DNA of 64,000 nucleotides from contig CAXTUB010000006.1 in the NCBI GenBank assembly GCA_964247385.1, positions 1-64,000 of the forward strand, given 5' to 3'. Made by a program: the position numbers and the translations under genes. The stretch comes from TMP-86 sp964247385. GTDB lineage: Bacteria; Pseudomonadota; Gammaproteobacteria; Steroidobacterales; Steroidobacteraceae. Positions 10,100-18,299 of this stretch are shown one piece after another (position 1 is the first letter of the stretch; every line of letters starts with the position of its first letter). The notes below the pieces were generated by a model that was not told where the DNA came from, did no database searches, and was given only the letters and a program-made list of their open reading frames with translations.

Positions 10100-10899
10100 G
10101 ACATGTTTGGATCGCCGGCCTCGTCTTGGCGGGGAGCGCCCACGCCGTCGATGGCCCCTACATCAGCCCCACCAACGAGCGCGTACGTATCACGCTCGGT
10201 GCGCGGCAGACTTCCGACACGACCAATCTACGCGTCGACAGTACGGCGGCAATCGCCGGCACGCCCGTGAGCGGAGAAAACGATTTCGGGCTCGATGACA
10301 AGAAAGTCACGCCGCAATTCCAAGCGCTGATCCGCGCCGGCCAACGCCATCGCTTGCGTTTCGATTATTTCCAACTTGATCGCAGCGGCGACGTGGTGCT
10401 CGATCAGCCCATCTTGTTCCGAAACGCAGTTTTGGCGCCGGGCGATCAAGTGCGGAGCAACCTCAGCTTGCGCACTTTCGGGATCGCCTACGGCTATTCC
10501 ATCATTCATGGCGAGAAGTTTGAGCTCGCACCCACACTGTCCGTCAACATGCTCGATTTTTCGGCGCGCGCGCGGGTGCAAGAGCCGGCGCGCCGCATCG
10601 ATCAGCGGGAAGACGTGGCCGGGCCGTTTCCCACCATTGGGCTCGATGCGAGTTGGATCATCAGCAAGCGCTTTTACCTGGATGGCCGCTTTCAATACTT
10701 GAAGGCGTCGGTCGATGACTTCGACGGCTCTTTCACTCTGTTCGAAGTGTCCGCGCTGTATCGATGGCGCGCCAACCTCGCCATCGGCGCGGGATATTTT
10801 TCACAAAAGGCTCGAATCACATCGACTCAGAGCGACGAGAGCGGCTTCTTCAACATCAAGAGCACGGCGCCCGAGCTTTTCATGCGCGTGGCTTTTTGA
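10096..10899 (+). CDS. Outer-membrane beta-barrel protein, unknown function
   Basis: A signal peptide of about 17 residues (cleavage near AHA/VDG) precedes a series of alternating hydrophobic strands with aromatic girdle residues, and the chain ends in phenylalanine (MRVAF), the usual last residue of outer-membrane barrels. The size (267 residues) suggests an 8- to 10-stranded barrel. The GTG start overlaps the stop of the FAD-dehydrogenase gene (GTGA), which argues for coupled expression. I do not recognise a named family. Confidence 0.65.
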   Translation: MRHVWIAGLVLAGSAHAVDGPYISPTNERVRITLGARQTSDTTNLRVDSTAAIAGTPVSGENDFGLDDKKVTPQFQALIRAGQRHRLRFDYFQLDRSGDVVLDQPILFRNAVLAPGDQVRSNLSLRTFGIAYGYSIIHGEKFELAPTLSVNMLDFSARARVQEPARRIDQREDVAGPFPTIGLDASWIISKRFYLDGRFQYLKASVDDFDGSFTLFEVSALYRWRANLAIGAGYFSQKARITSTQSDESGFFNIKSTAPELFMRVAF

Positions 10900-10914
10900 G
10901 CGGCCGCCGCCGAT

Positions 10915-12279
10915 TCAGCTGGCAGGCTCGAGCGTAAATTCCACGCGGTTGTTGGCCGCCGCGGCCCGGTTCCAATCTCCCGCCAGAGTCGTCTCACTGC
11001 GCGCCGGGTATTGCACCGCCGGGCGCGTCATCCCCGCATGCTCGACGGTCACCACGATGCCGCCGCCACTGCGCTGCCGTGCGCCCTTGATGAGATTCGC
11101 GAAAGCGACCGACTCTCGCTCCGCCCTGTCTTGATCCTCATCGAAGGGATTGCCGATCACATCGCACTTGTTCAATGGGGTATTGGGCGGCGCCGGAGAA
11201 AAGCTCTCCACGCCGCTCCCGCTCAGGCAAAACGACCCCGCATACGAAACCACGCGCACCGTGCCGCGAAAGCCTTGCGATTCCAGGCCGCCGAGGAATT
11301 CGCGCAACGTGTCCACGCGCGCACGATCCAACGCGGTTTCTCCATAGGGCACGATCTCGGTGCGCGCCGGCCCCACGCCCTGTCCCGCCGCAGACGCCGT
11401 CCCGCCCGCGCTCATCTCACCCGAGGGAATGGCGTTGGCCAGTGCATTGCTGAGCTCTCGCACCGACTCGGTCAGGTCTTGCTGATTGCGCCGCAAATCA
11501 GCGTTGGCGGCCGCGAGCGATGCGAGCTTGGACGCATCGTCTCGCAATTGCGCGCGATCTTTCGCCCATAGGGCGGCGAAGGCCACGGCGCCGATGATTG
11601 CCGCCGTCAATGCCGCACCCCACAACACGTTGCGATGGGCCTTGTGGGGCTGAGGCTCGGCTGCAGGCGCGGTGGTGGTCCACTCCCGGACGTCACTCGA
11701 GATGCGCGTGGCGAACGTATCGAGGCTCGCAACCAGAAACCGCCGCAGCTCCGCCACTTGATCCCGCACCGACGCCTCGATGCGCTTGCTCCATTCGGGA
11801 TTCACCTCATCGATGGAAGCCTTGTCGCTCCGCCCGGATGCCGCGGCTGCCGCGCCAGCCTCGATCTCCACGGGACGCAAAGCCGCCGCGGATGAATCAC
11901 GCCGATCGGGCAGCAAATGCAGCTCATACAACACTTTGGACACGTCGACTGGCCGCACTTGCTTGGGCAGCACGCCCATGGCGCCGAGCGCGCGTGCCTG
12001 CCCCACGTACAATTCGCCTTCCTGCGAGGTGTACATCATGATCGGAATGGTCGCGGTTTGCGGATTGCCCTTGATGGCTTTGACGGCCTGGAGACCGTCC
12101 ATGCCGGGCATCAGATGGTCCATGAAAATCGCATCCGGCCGGTGATGCTTGAGGTAATCGATCGCCGCTTCCGCAGACTCGGACATATCGACTTCGATTT
12201 CGTACTTCTCCAGCATGCGGCTTAAAATGGTTCGAGCCGACTTCGAGTCGTCTACGATCAGCGCGCGCTTTCCGACCAT
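10915..12279 (-). CDS. Response-regulator receiver domain fused to a membrane anchor and periplasmic OmpA-like domain
   Basis: Residues 1-120 form a CheY-like receiver with the acidic pair Asp10/Asp11, phospho-acceptor Asp54 (IFMDHLMPG) and a conserved Lys in LPKQ. An Ala/Asp-rich linker follows. A single hydrophobic membrane segment lies near residues 215-240, then a coiled region. The last 130 residues resemble an OmpA C-terminal domain: AERESVAFANLI in mid-domain and ANNRVEF near the end. So the phosphorylatable domain would be cytoplasmic and the wall-binding domain periplasmic. There is no DNA-binding domain. ATG 12279 is chosen to keep the canonical receiver start; ATG 12288 is also possible. 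The gene is divergent from the YdbH-like gene 22 nt away. Confidence 0.75.
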   Translation of the reverse strand: MVGKRALIVDDSKSARTILSRMLEKYEIEVDMSESAEAAIDYLKHHRPDAIFMDHLMPGMDGLQAVKAIKGNPQTATIPIMMYTSQEGELYVGQARALGAMGVLPKQVRPVDVSKVLYELHLLPDRRDSSAAALRPVEIEAGAAAAASGRSDKASIDEVNPEWSKRIEASVRDQVAELRRFLVASLDTFATRISSDVREWTTTAPAAEPQPHKAHRNVLWGAALTAAIIGAVAFAALWAKDRAQLRDDASKLASLAAANADLRRNQQDLTESVRELSNALANAIPSGEMSAGGTASAAGQGVGPARTEIVPYGETALDRARVDTLREFLGGLESQGFRGTVRVVSYAGSFCLSGSGVESFSPAPPNTPLNKCDVIGNPFDEDQDRAERESVAFANLIKGARQRSGGGIVVTVEHAGMTRPAVQYPARSETTLAGDWNRAAAANNRVEFTLEPAS

Positions 12280-12301
12280 GCGCCGCATTGTATCGCAGCA
12301 G

Positions 12302-14428
12302 ATGCGCGAGCGTTTCCGTGAGCTGTGGAGACGGCTGCCCAAAGGCTCGCGTCCAAGGATTTTTGCTCTGCTCGCGATACTGAGCTATCCCGGCGTCGCT
12401 CCGCATGCGCTCGATGCGATGCATTTGAACGTGGGCGATGTGCAGGCGGGCGGCCTGCGCCTGACCGGTGTGCGCATCGATTGGCAGGTTCCGGACGTTC
12501 AGAGAAGCCCCATGACGGTGCGCATCGAAGCCGCGGCCTTCGGCGATTCGGGAGTCAAGGCGCGCGCGCTCGTGATCGAATGCGCGAATCCGCAATTGGC
12601 CGGTCCCAGCTACGCGTGCGCGGATGCGACGGTGCAAGGAAATTTCCCCGTCGTCGGCTTGCAGCATTTCCACGCTCGCGTGTCCTGGAATATCGACATT
12701 TCGCGTTTGCAAGTGAGCTTTCGCGATGTTCGGCTGAGCGGTGGAAGAAGCACGCTGCAATTCGATGCATCGCCGCGCGGATGGAACGCAACCGTGGTTG
12801 CGAGCGCGCTCGATTTGACGCGGCTGACCCGTCTGGCCTCAACGCTTTCCGGCTGGAAGATGCCCGCCGACTTGAGCGTGGCAGGCTCGCTATCATTCGA
12901 GGCGCATGCGCATGGCGCATCGATTCAGCCGCTCTCTCTGCAAGGCTGGGATGCGCAAGCCTCACTGCGCGCAGCGTCGGCTGCCAACTCGGACGGCTCG
13001 ATCGCAGCAGAACATCTCGAGGCCGAAGCAATCATTGCGGCGCAGAGCCATGCCAGTGAGGCATGGACCTGTGCGCTGTCGCTGGGATTGCACGGCGGCG
13101 AAGCATTGAGCGGACGCTACTACTGGAATTTTTCCGCACAACCCGCCGAAGCCGCCGCGCAGCTGACGGCCGACGTGCGCAACGTGTGGCTCCATGCGCT
13201 GCGGCTCAAGCTCGGGCAAACACTCAACGCGTTCGTCAGCGCCGATACCGACCGGAAAAATCCCGCTGGTCCGGCACACATGCGCGTGTCGATCGAGAAC
13301 TTCGATCTGCAGGCGTTTCCTTCAGCGACTCGAGACGGGCTGTTCGCCGGCTCGGCGATCTCGAAGTTGCAGGGACGCGGCGATGTCAACGGCGAAATCG
13401 ACCTGGCGAACGGCGCGGTTTCCGCGCTCGACTTGCGCCTGCATGACGTAGAGCTTCGCGATGAGGTGGCTCAACTGGGCGTCACGGGCCTCAACGGGCA
13501 GGTGAGGTGGTCGGCGATCGCTGGCGAGGCGCGGGAAAATTTGCTCGCGTGGTCCGGCGGCTCTCTCTACGGTCTGCCGTTTGGGGCGAGTGAGCTGCGC
13601 GCTCGAGCTCGGCCCGATGGCGCGACGGTCACGCACGCCGTTCGAATTCCAGTGCTCGATGGCGCCCTGCGAATCGAAACACTGGCTGCGAACAGCGCCG
13701 GCGGACCGATGCGGGTGGACTTCGGCGGGCAGCTCGAGCCCATCAGCATGCCGCGGTTGTGCAAGGCATTCGGTTGGCCGGAATTTGCCGGCACTTTGGC
13801 TGGCAGCATTCCGGCGGCCACGTACGAGGGCGGCGTGCTTCGCGTGGGCGGAACATTGCGCGCCTCGGTATTCAATGGACGAGTGAATGTCGGTGCGCTG
13901 CGATTGAGCGCGCCCTTCAGCGAGCGTCCACAACTGCAGGCAGACTTGGACTTCGATGCGCTCGATCTCGAGCAAGTGACTCACGCCTTCTCGGTCGGAA
14001 GGATCACCGGCAGACTGAGCGGCGCGGCGCGCGGCATCGAGTTGGTGCGCTGGCAGCCCGTGGCGTTCGATGCGGAAATTCATTCAACGCTCGGAGACCG
14101 CTCGCGCCGACGCATCAGCCAGCGCGCAGTGGAAAACATTTCGAGCTTGGGCGGCGGCGGAGCGGGCGCGGCTCTGCAACGCGGCATGTTGCGCATGTTC
14201 CAGGATTTCAATTACGAGCGTCTCGGCATGTCATGCAAGCTCGTCAATGACGTGTGTCACGTGGGCGGCGTGGGCGCCGCGCCGGGATCGGGTTTTTATC
14301 TCGTCAAGGGGCGCGGCATTCCACGCATCGATGTCATCGGGCAAGCCGCGCGCATCGATTGGCCGCGCTTCGTTGCGAGCCTTCGCGAGCTGTCGCGCTC
14401 GCAAGCCGCCGTGGGCACACCGCCGTGA
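12302..14428 (+). CDS. YdbH-like AsmA-fold envelope protein (putative lipid transport)
   Basis: The 708-residue protein has an N-terminal signal/anchor (LLAILSYPGVAPHALDA), then long stretches of beta-rich repeats typical of the AsmA/TamB/YdbH group of bridge-like envelope proteins. The C-terminal part (QRAVENISSLGGG, then a Cys pair MSCKLVNDVCHVGG, GFYLVKGRGIP) resembles the end of YdbH. In E. coli YdbH works with lipoprotein YnbE and chaperone YdbL in lipid transport to the outer membrane. The next gene here is YdbL-like, which supports the call. A separate YnbE gene is not seen. ATG 12302 follows a family-typical short leader; earlier in-frame ATGs overlap the divergent gene. Confidence 0.75.
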   Translation: MRERFRELWRRLPKGSRPRIFALLAILSYPGVAPHALDAMHLNVGDVQAGGLRLTGVRIDWQVPDVQRSPMTVRIEAAAFGDSGVKARALVIECANPQLAGPSYACADATVQGNFPVVGLQHFHARVSWNIDISRLQVSFRDVRLSGGRSTLQFDASPRGWNATVVASALDLTRLTRLASTLSGWKMPADLSVAGSLSFEAHAHGASIQPLSLQGWDAQASLRAASAANSDGSIAAEHLEAEAIIAAQSHASEAWTCALSLGLHGGEALSGRYYWNFSAQPAEAAAQLTADVRNVWLHALRLKLGQTLNAFVSADTDRKNPAGPAHMRVSIENFDLQAFPSATRDGLFAGSAISKLQGRGDVNGEIDLANGAVSALDLRLHDVELRDEVAQLGVTGLNGQVRWSAIAGEARENLLAWSGGSLYGLPFGASELRARARPDGATVTHAVRIPVLDGALRIETLAANSAGGPMRVDFGGQLEPISMPRLCKAFGWPEFAGTLAGSIPAATYEGGVLRVGGTLRASVFNGRVNVGALRLSAPFSERPQLQADLDFDALDLEQVTHAFSVGRITGRLSGAARGIELVRWQPVAFDAEIHSTLGDRSRRRISQRAVENISSLGGGGAGAALQRGMLRMFQDFNYERLGMSCKLVNDVCHVGGVGAAPGSGFYLVKGRGIPRIDVIGQAARIDWPRFVASLRELSRSQAAVGTPP

Positions 14429-14430
14429 CG

Positions 14431-14521
14431 CGCAACACGCTGCTGAGGCGCGTCGTACCGCTAGGCGCAACGCGACGCCGAGACGCAACACGACGCTGAG
14501 GCGCGTGAGACCCGCTCGAGA
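14431..14521 (+). repeat. Degenerate 18-bp tandem repeat between ydbH-like and ydbL-like genes
   Basis: About five tandem units can be aligned, starting at 14431, 14449, 14466, 14484 and 14502. The best pair, at 14431 and 14484, share CGCAACACG..GCTGAGG with two differences. Units are 17-20 bp, so most lengths are a multiple of three or nearly so, but no start codon or hydrophobic peptide makes a convincing gene here. It fills the 144-nt gap where a ynbE gene might be expected. Confidence 0.7.
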
Positions 14522-14572
14522 CGCGTGAGCATCCCACTTGACGCGCGCGCGAATGACGTTCAGGTTATCGGC

Positions 14573-15187
14573 ATGAAACGGACTCGATGGGCCGCGCCCA
14601 TGGCGCTCGGAGTCGCACTTGCCGCATGTGTCATCGCGGCGTGCGTGACCATCAATGTATATTTTCCTGCAGCAGCGGCCGAAAAAGCGGCGGACCAAAT
14701 CATTGGCGATGTGATCGGCAAGCCAGCGGCCGCGCCCGGGCCGCCGCCCACGGGCTCGTTGCTGCGCGCAAGCTCAAGATTCGCCACGGTGCTCAACGCC
14801 GCGCTGGCGCCTTGGGTGCCGGCAGCAAACGCTGCATCACCGGATCTCAATATTTCTTCGGCCGCGATCCGGCAAATTACGGATTCGATGAAGGCGCGGC
14901 ATGCGCAATTGTTGCCGTATTACCAATCAGGCGCGGTGGGTTATTCGGCCGATGGGCTCATCGAGATCCGCGACGCGACGCTCATTCCGCTGGCGCAGCG
15001 GACAAGCGCGAAGAAGCTCGTAGAGGATGAAAACCAGGATCGCGCCGCGCTCTACAGCGAGATTGCGAAGGCCAACGGCCACCCGGAATGGCTCGGTGAG
15101 ATTCGCGCGACCTTCGCCAAGCGCTGGCTCGCAAACGCGCAGCCCGGCTGGTATTACAACAATGGCAGCGGTTGGCAGCGCAAGTAA
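14573..15187 (+). CDS. YdbL-like DUF1318 lipoprotein
   Basis: This 204-residue protein has a clear lipoprotein signal with lipobox IAAC at Cys24, followed by VTINVYFPAAAAEKAAD, a sequence typical of DUF1318 lipoproteins. The C-terminal 90 residues contain LVEDENQDRAALYSEIAKANG and NAQPGWYYN, matching YdbL, proposed as a chaperone for YdbH-YnbE. The ATG at 14573 directly precedes the signal peptide; an in-frame GTG at 14525 would add a non-signal leader. The lipid anchor may mean that this protein combines YnbE-like anchoring with YdbL function, which is inference. Confidence 0.8.
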   Translation: MKRTRWAAPMALGVALAACVIAACVTINVYFPAAAAEKAADQIIGDVIGKPAAAPGPPPTGSLLRASSRFATVLNAALAPWVPAANAASPDLNISSAAIRQITDSMKARHAQLLPYYQSGAVGYSADGLIEIRDATLIPLAQRTSAKKLVEDENQDRAALYSEIAKANGHPEWLGEIRATFAKRWLANAQPGWYYNNGSGWQRK

Positions 15188-15196
15188 GGCCGCGCT

Positions 15197-15394
15197 CTAT
15201 ACGTTTTTATTTTGCGCAATCCAGGTCAGCGCTGCTTCGACATCGGCCAAATCGCCCGCGCTGAATCCATCGAGCCTCGAGCCGCTGGCCTCCGACTTGC
15301 GCCGATTCAACTCATCGCTCGCCGTCTTGTACACCCAAACCAGACCTCGACGGACTTTGGACGTGAACTTTTGCTGCTTTGCTTCGTCGTTCAT
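15197..15394 (-). CDS. Small conserved-looking hypothetical protein (65 aa)
   Basis: A 65-residue charged helical protein begins MNDEAKQQKF and contains a WVYKTASDELNRRK segment. A strong ribosome site (GAGGAAT) lies 6 nt before the ATG at 15394, which supports real translation. It has no signal or membrane segment and no motif I recognise. It converges on the DUF1318 gene, whose stop is 10 nt away. Confidence 0.55.
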   Translation of the reverse strand: MNDEAKQQKFTSKVRRGLVWVYKTASDELNRRKSEASGSRLDGFSAGDLADVEAALTWIAQNKNV

Positions 15395-15709
15395 CGATAT
15401 TCCTCGTTTTGCGCGCCTCCGCTCGCTGCGGATTTGCAGTGACTCTTTCCAACGCGTCGCCGAATGCATGCGTGCTGCGGCGGCAACCTCAACGTTCCGA
15501 TTCGCTTGTCCCCTGGGCGCTCCCGACGGCCTCGCGAATTCATGAACGCACGCTCGAGCACATCACGCGCGCTCTCGTGCATGCGCGATCCGCCGCGGAT
15601 TGTGAATCGATGCGGCTCAAAAGTCGATCATGGCCCGCGCTAAGCCCAGCGCGCGCGACGCTGCGATGGTTGTCGAGCAGCGCAAAATCAGCGGCGCAAC
15701 TCGCGCCGA
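15395..15709. other. 315-nt stretch without a supported gene
   Basis: This gap separates the small minus-strand gene from the ABC permease. Short open frames on both strands lack ribosome sites and give Arg/Ala-rich peptides typical of GC-rich noise. I see no strong terminator hairpin or tRNA. It presumably carries the promoter of the small gene and the end of the ABC operon transcript. Confidence 0.5.
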
Positions 15710-16528
15710 TCAGTCACGAATGCCCGTCCCACGATTCAAAAGCGTCACCACCAGCACGAACAAGGCCCCCGCCGAGCCGATCATGATGGAATACGCAAGC
15801 CGCAAATCGACATCGCTGATTCCCAAGAAACCAAATCGAAATGCGCTGACCATGTAGAGAATGGGATTCGCATGTGAGGCGGCATGCGCCCAATCGGGCA
15901 GCATATTGATGGAATAGAACACACCGCCCAGGTAGGTGAGCGGGGTCAGCACGAACGTTGGAAACCAAGAGATCTGATCGAAATTCTTGGCAAAAATCGC
16001 GTTGAGCAGACCGCCGAGCGCGAAGACGATGCTGGTGAGCACAATGGCAGCTGCCGTCGAAAGCCAGCTATGTACCTGCAAGTGAGTAAAGAACAAGGCG
16101 ACGACGGTGACCACGGCGCCGACCAGCATCCCTCGCAGCACGCCGCCGCCGATGTAGCCACACACGATGAGCCAGTTCGGAAGCGGCGATACCAGCAGCT
16201 CCTCGATGTGCTTGCCAAACTTCGCACCGAAGAACGACGACACCACATTGGCATAGGAATTGGTGATGACGGTCATCATGATGAGCCCCGGCGCGATGTA
16301 CTGCATGTAGGGAAAGCCGCCGACGCTGCCGACGCGCCGGCCGATGAGACTTCCGAAGATGATGAAGTACAGCGTCGCCGTGACCGCGGGCGGCACCAGA
16401 GTTTGGCCCCAAATGCGCGCGATGCGATTGAACTCGCGGATGATCATGGTCTGAAAGCCGATCCAATCGGCATGGGCGCGCGAGGCTTCTGCTGGCGGGT
16501 CTTGCGTAAGCGGAACCTGCGCGCTCAT
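15710..16528 (-). CDS. ABC-2 type exporter permease (YadH-like)
   Basis: The 272-residue protein has six predicted membrane helices and the ABC-2 permease pattern, including GSVGGFPYMQYIAPG and the TYLGGVFYSINMLP segment before the last helices. It closely resembles E. coli YadH in length and motifs. The ATG overlaps the stop of the upstream ATPase gene by 4 nt (ATGA), so both subunits are made together. The exported substrate is unknown. Confidence 0.88.
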   Translation of the reverse strand: MSAQVPLTQDPPAEASRAHADWIGFQTMIIREFNRIARIWGQTLVPPAVTATLYFIIFGSLIGRRVGSVGGFPYMQYIAPGLIMMTVITNSYANVVSSFFGAKFGKHIEELLVSPLPNWLIVCGYIGGGVLRGMLVGAVVTVVALFFTHLQVHSWLSTAAAIVLTSIVFALGGLLNAIFAKNFDQISWFPTFVLTPLTYLGGVFYSINMLPDWAHAASHANPILYMVSAFRFGFLGISDVDLRLAYSIMIGSAGALFVLVVTLLNRGTGIRD

Positions 16529-17448
16529 GCGTGGCCCTTGTTGTCGACCAGCCGGAGGAACAGCTCCTCGAGCCGGTTCACTTTATTGCGCATGCTGCGC
16601 ACCGAGTGCCCCTGGCGCGACAGCTCCAAGAAAATGTCATTCAAGTTCTGATCCTTCGACACTTCGACTTCGATGGTGTGCTCATCCACGCGCTTTGCAT
16701 CGAACCCTGCGAGCACCGGCAACGTATCGACGGCATCGCGTAGATTGAGCACGAACACCTCGGCTTGCAGCTTGCGCAGCACGTTCGACATGCTGTCGCG
16801 CTCGATGATCCTGCCGCCGTCGATGATGGCGATCTGCCGGCAGAGATTCTCGGCTTCTTCGAGATAGTGCGTGGTGAGAATGATGGTGGTTCCGCGCTCG
16901 TTGATCTCCCGCAAGAAAGTCCACATCGAACGGCGCACCTCGATGTCGACCCCGGCCGTTGGCTCATCGAGGATGAGCAGCCGCGGCTCATGCATGAGCG
17001 CTCGCGCAATCATCAAGCGGCGCTTCATGCCGCCCGAAAGAGCCCGCGCCATGGAGTTGCGCTTGTCCCAAAGTTGCAATTGCCTCAGATACTTTTCCGC
17101 CCGCTGCTTTGCCACCGCGCGCGGAATGCCATAGAAGCCCGCTTGATTGACGACGATGGTCAAGGGCGACTCGAACATGTTGAAGTTGATTTCCTGCGGT
17201 ACCACGCCGATGCAGGCTTTGGCAGCCTCGAGATCGCGGTCCATGTCGTGGCCGAACACTTCGACTTGGCCGGCCGTCTTGCTCACGAGCGATGTCACGA
17301 TGCCGATGACCGTGGTCTTGCCCGCGCCATTCGGCCCGAGCAGCGCAAAGAACTCGCCTTCATCGACTTGCAGATCGACGTGTTGCAGCGCCCGCACGCC
17401 GTTCTTGTATGTCTTGGAAAGCGCGCGCAGCGCGAGAGCAGGAATCAT
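16525..17448 (-). CDS. ABC exporter ATP-binding protein (YadG-like)
   Basis: The 307-residue protein carries Walker A (GPNGAGKTT), a Q-loop (VVPQE), the ABC signature (LSGGMKRRL), Walker B (LLILDEPTAG) and the switch His (TTHYLEEAE). The GMKRR form of the signature and the C-terminal extension after the ATPase domain are typical of YadG/DrrA-type exporters. ATG 17448 is chosen over the preceding TTG. It is the first gene of a two-gene operon with the permease. Confidence 0.93.
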   Translation of the reverse strand: MIPALALRALSKTYKNGVRALQHVDLQVDEGEFFALLGPNGAGKTTVIGIVTSLVSKTAGQVEVFGHDMDRDLEAAKACIGVVPQEINFNMFESPLTIVVNQAGFYGIPRAVAKQRAEKYLRQLQLWDKRNSMARALSGGMKRRLMIARALMHEPRLLILDEPTAGVDIEVRRSMWTFLREINERGTTIILTTHYLEEAENLCRQIAIIDGGRIIERDSMSNVLRKLQAEVFVLNLRDAVDTLPVLAGFDAKRVDEHTIEVEVSKDQNLNDIFLELSRQGHSVRSMRNKVNRLEELFLRLVDNKGHA

Positions 17449-17553
17449 CAAGTGGTCGGCTGGCTCTGCACAGACTCCTAGTGTGGTGCATCACGCCGCG
17501 GAAGTCTCGCGGAGCCGAGCGAACATGAGGCAATGAGCCGCCGGCACGCCCTC

Positions 17554-18177
17554 TCAGGAGCCCGGCAGGTGCTGGGCCGCTGCAATCTGCAAGCCGAACA
17601 GTTGCGCACGGCGGAAGTTGGATGATTGCGGCTCGCCGGCAGTTTCGATGACTCGATTCCAGAATGCCGGACGCTGCGCCCACCGCAGGCTCAAGTGTCC
17701 GGATTGCGGCTCGACCAACGCCGCAACTCGATCGAGCGAGAGCTGCGCGAGCTCTCGCGCAGTCGCCTCCCCCATGCCCAACACGAGGAGCGTGGACATG
17801 GGCGCGCTATTGGCCACGTGCCATGCGTAAAAAAGCGCAAGCCACACGAACTGCGCAGTTTCCGCGCGAGGCGGCTCCCTATCGCGAACTCCGGCTTCGG
17901 GTTCCGTGAGCAAGCGCCTCCAATGGGAGTCATCGCCGAAGCGCAGATCGAACAGCGCATAGGGACTCGACACCAACGCGTCGCGCTGAGTGTCCGAAAG
18001 CAGACTCAGGCGATGCGCGATGGCGCTCGGAACGCGCAGCGACCAGTCCTGCGCCTCCTCGGCAGAGCGAGTGCGCACGAGCCCGAGAAACAGCTTGTTC
18101 AGCGTATGCAGCGAGCGCAGCAAACTCTCGCTCAACACGGGATCGTTGGCGAGCCCTGCGACGATGGTGTCCTGCAT
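17554..18177 (-). CDS. FlhD-like regulator with two tandem FlhD-like domains
   Basis: This 207-residue protein is not a standard family member, but its second half (about 105-200) aligns by eye with the flagellar regulator FlhD: LVLGMGEATARELAQLSL matches FlhD's FRLGINEEMATTLAALTL, followed by ALVE and a strand ending LRW. The first half (about 16-96) repeats the pattern: LHTLNKLFL, then DWSLRVPSAIAHRLSLLS, then LFDLRFGDDSHW, compared with LVCHFRFDSH in FlhD. It therefore looks like two FlhD units fused. A good ribosome site (AGGGAG, 7 nt) fixes ATG 18177; a TTG at 18213 and ATG 18192 are weaker. It is divergent from an FlhC-like gene, which supports the call. Confidence is moderate because the match is by eye. 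Confidence 0.55.
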   Translation of the reverse strand: MQDTIVAGLANDPVLSESLLRSLHTLNKLFLGLVRTRSAEEAQDWSLRVPSAIAHRLSLLSDTQRDALVSSPYALFDLRFGDDSHWRRLLTEPEAGVRDREPPRAETAQFVWLALFYAWHVANSAPMSTLLVLGMGEATARELAQLSLDRVAALVEPQSGHLSLRWAQRPAFWNRVIETAGEPQSSNFRRAQLFGLQIAAAQHLPGS

Positions 18178-18299
18178 GCGTAGCTCCCTCATTGCGGCAC
18201 GAATCCGCAGCAATCGGCCAAAAACTTACGCCCGTCCGGACGTAGAATCCCTTTTAAACTTTGTGACTAAATTTTGTCAAATAGTTGGAGCGGCAAAAC
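18178..18299. promoter_or_regulatory. Shared divergent promoter region of the FlhD-like and FlhC-like genes
   Basis: This 122-nt AT-richer gap holds both ribosome sites and must hold both promoters. It contains a 10-bp perfect palindrome, CGTCCGGACG (18233-18242), and a run TTGTGACTAAATTTTGTCAA that is partly self-complementary. Either could be an operator, possibly for self-regulation, but no known binding motif is matched. Confidence 0.4.

Noticed and set aside
12302..13059. Second plus-strand frame inside the YdbH-like gene
   Set aside because: Arg/Ala-rich frame-shifted reading of the same gene, with no start context.
15630..15857. 75-codon plus-strand frame in the gap before the ABC permease gene
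   Set aside because: Half of it is antisense to the permease, and there is no convincing ribosome site or conserved motif.
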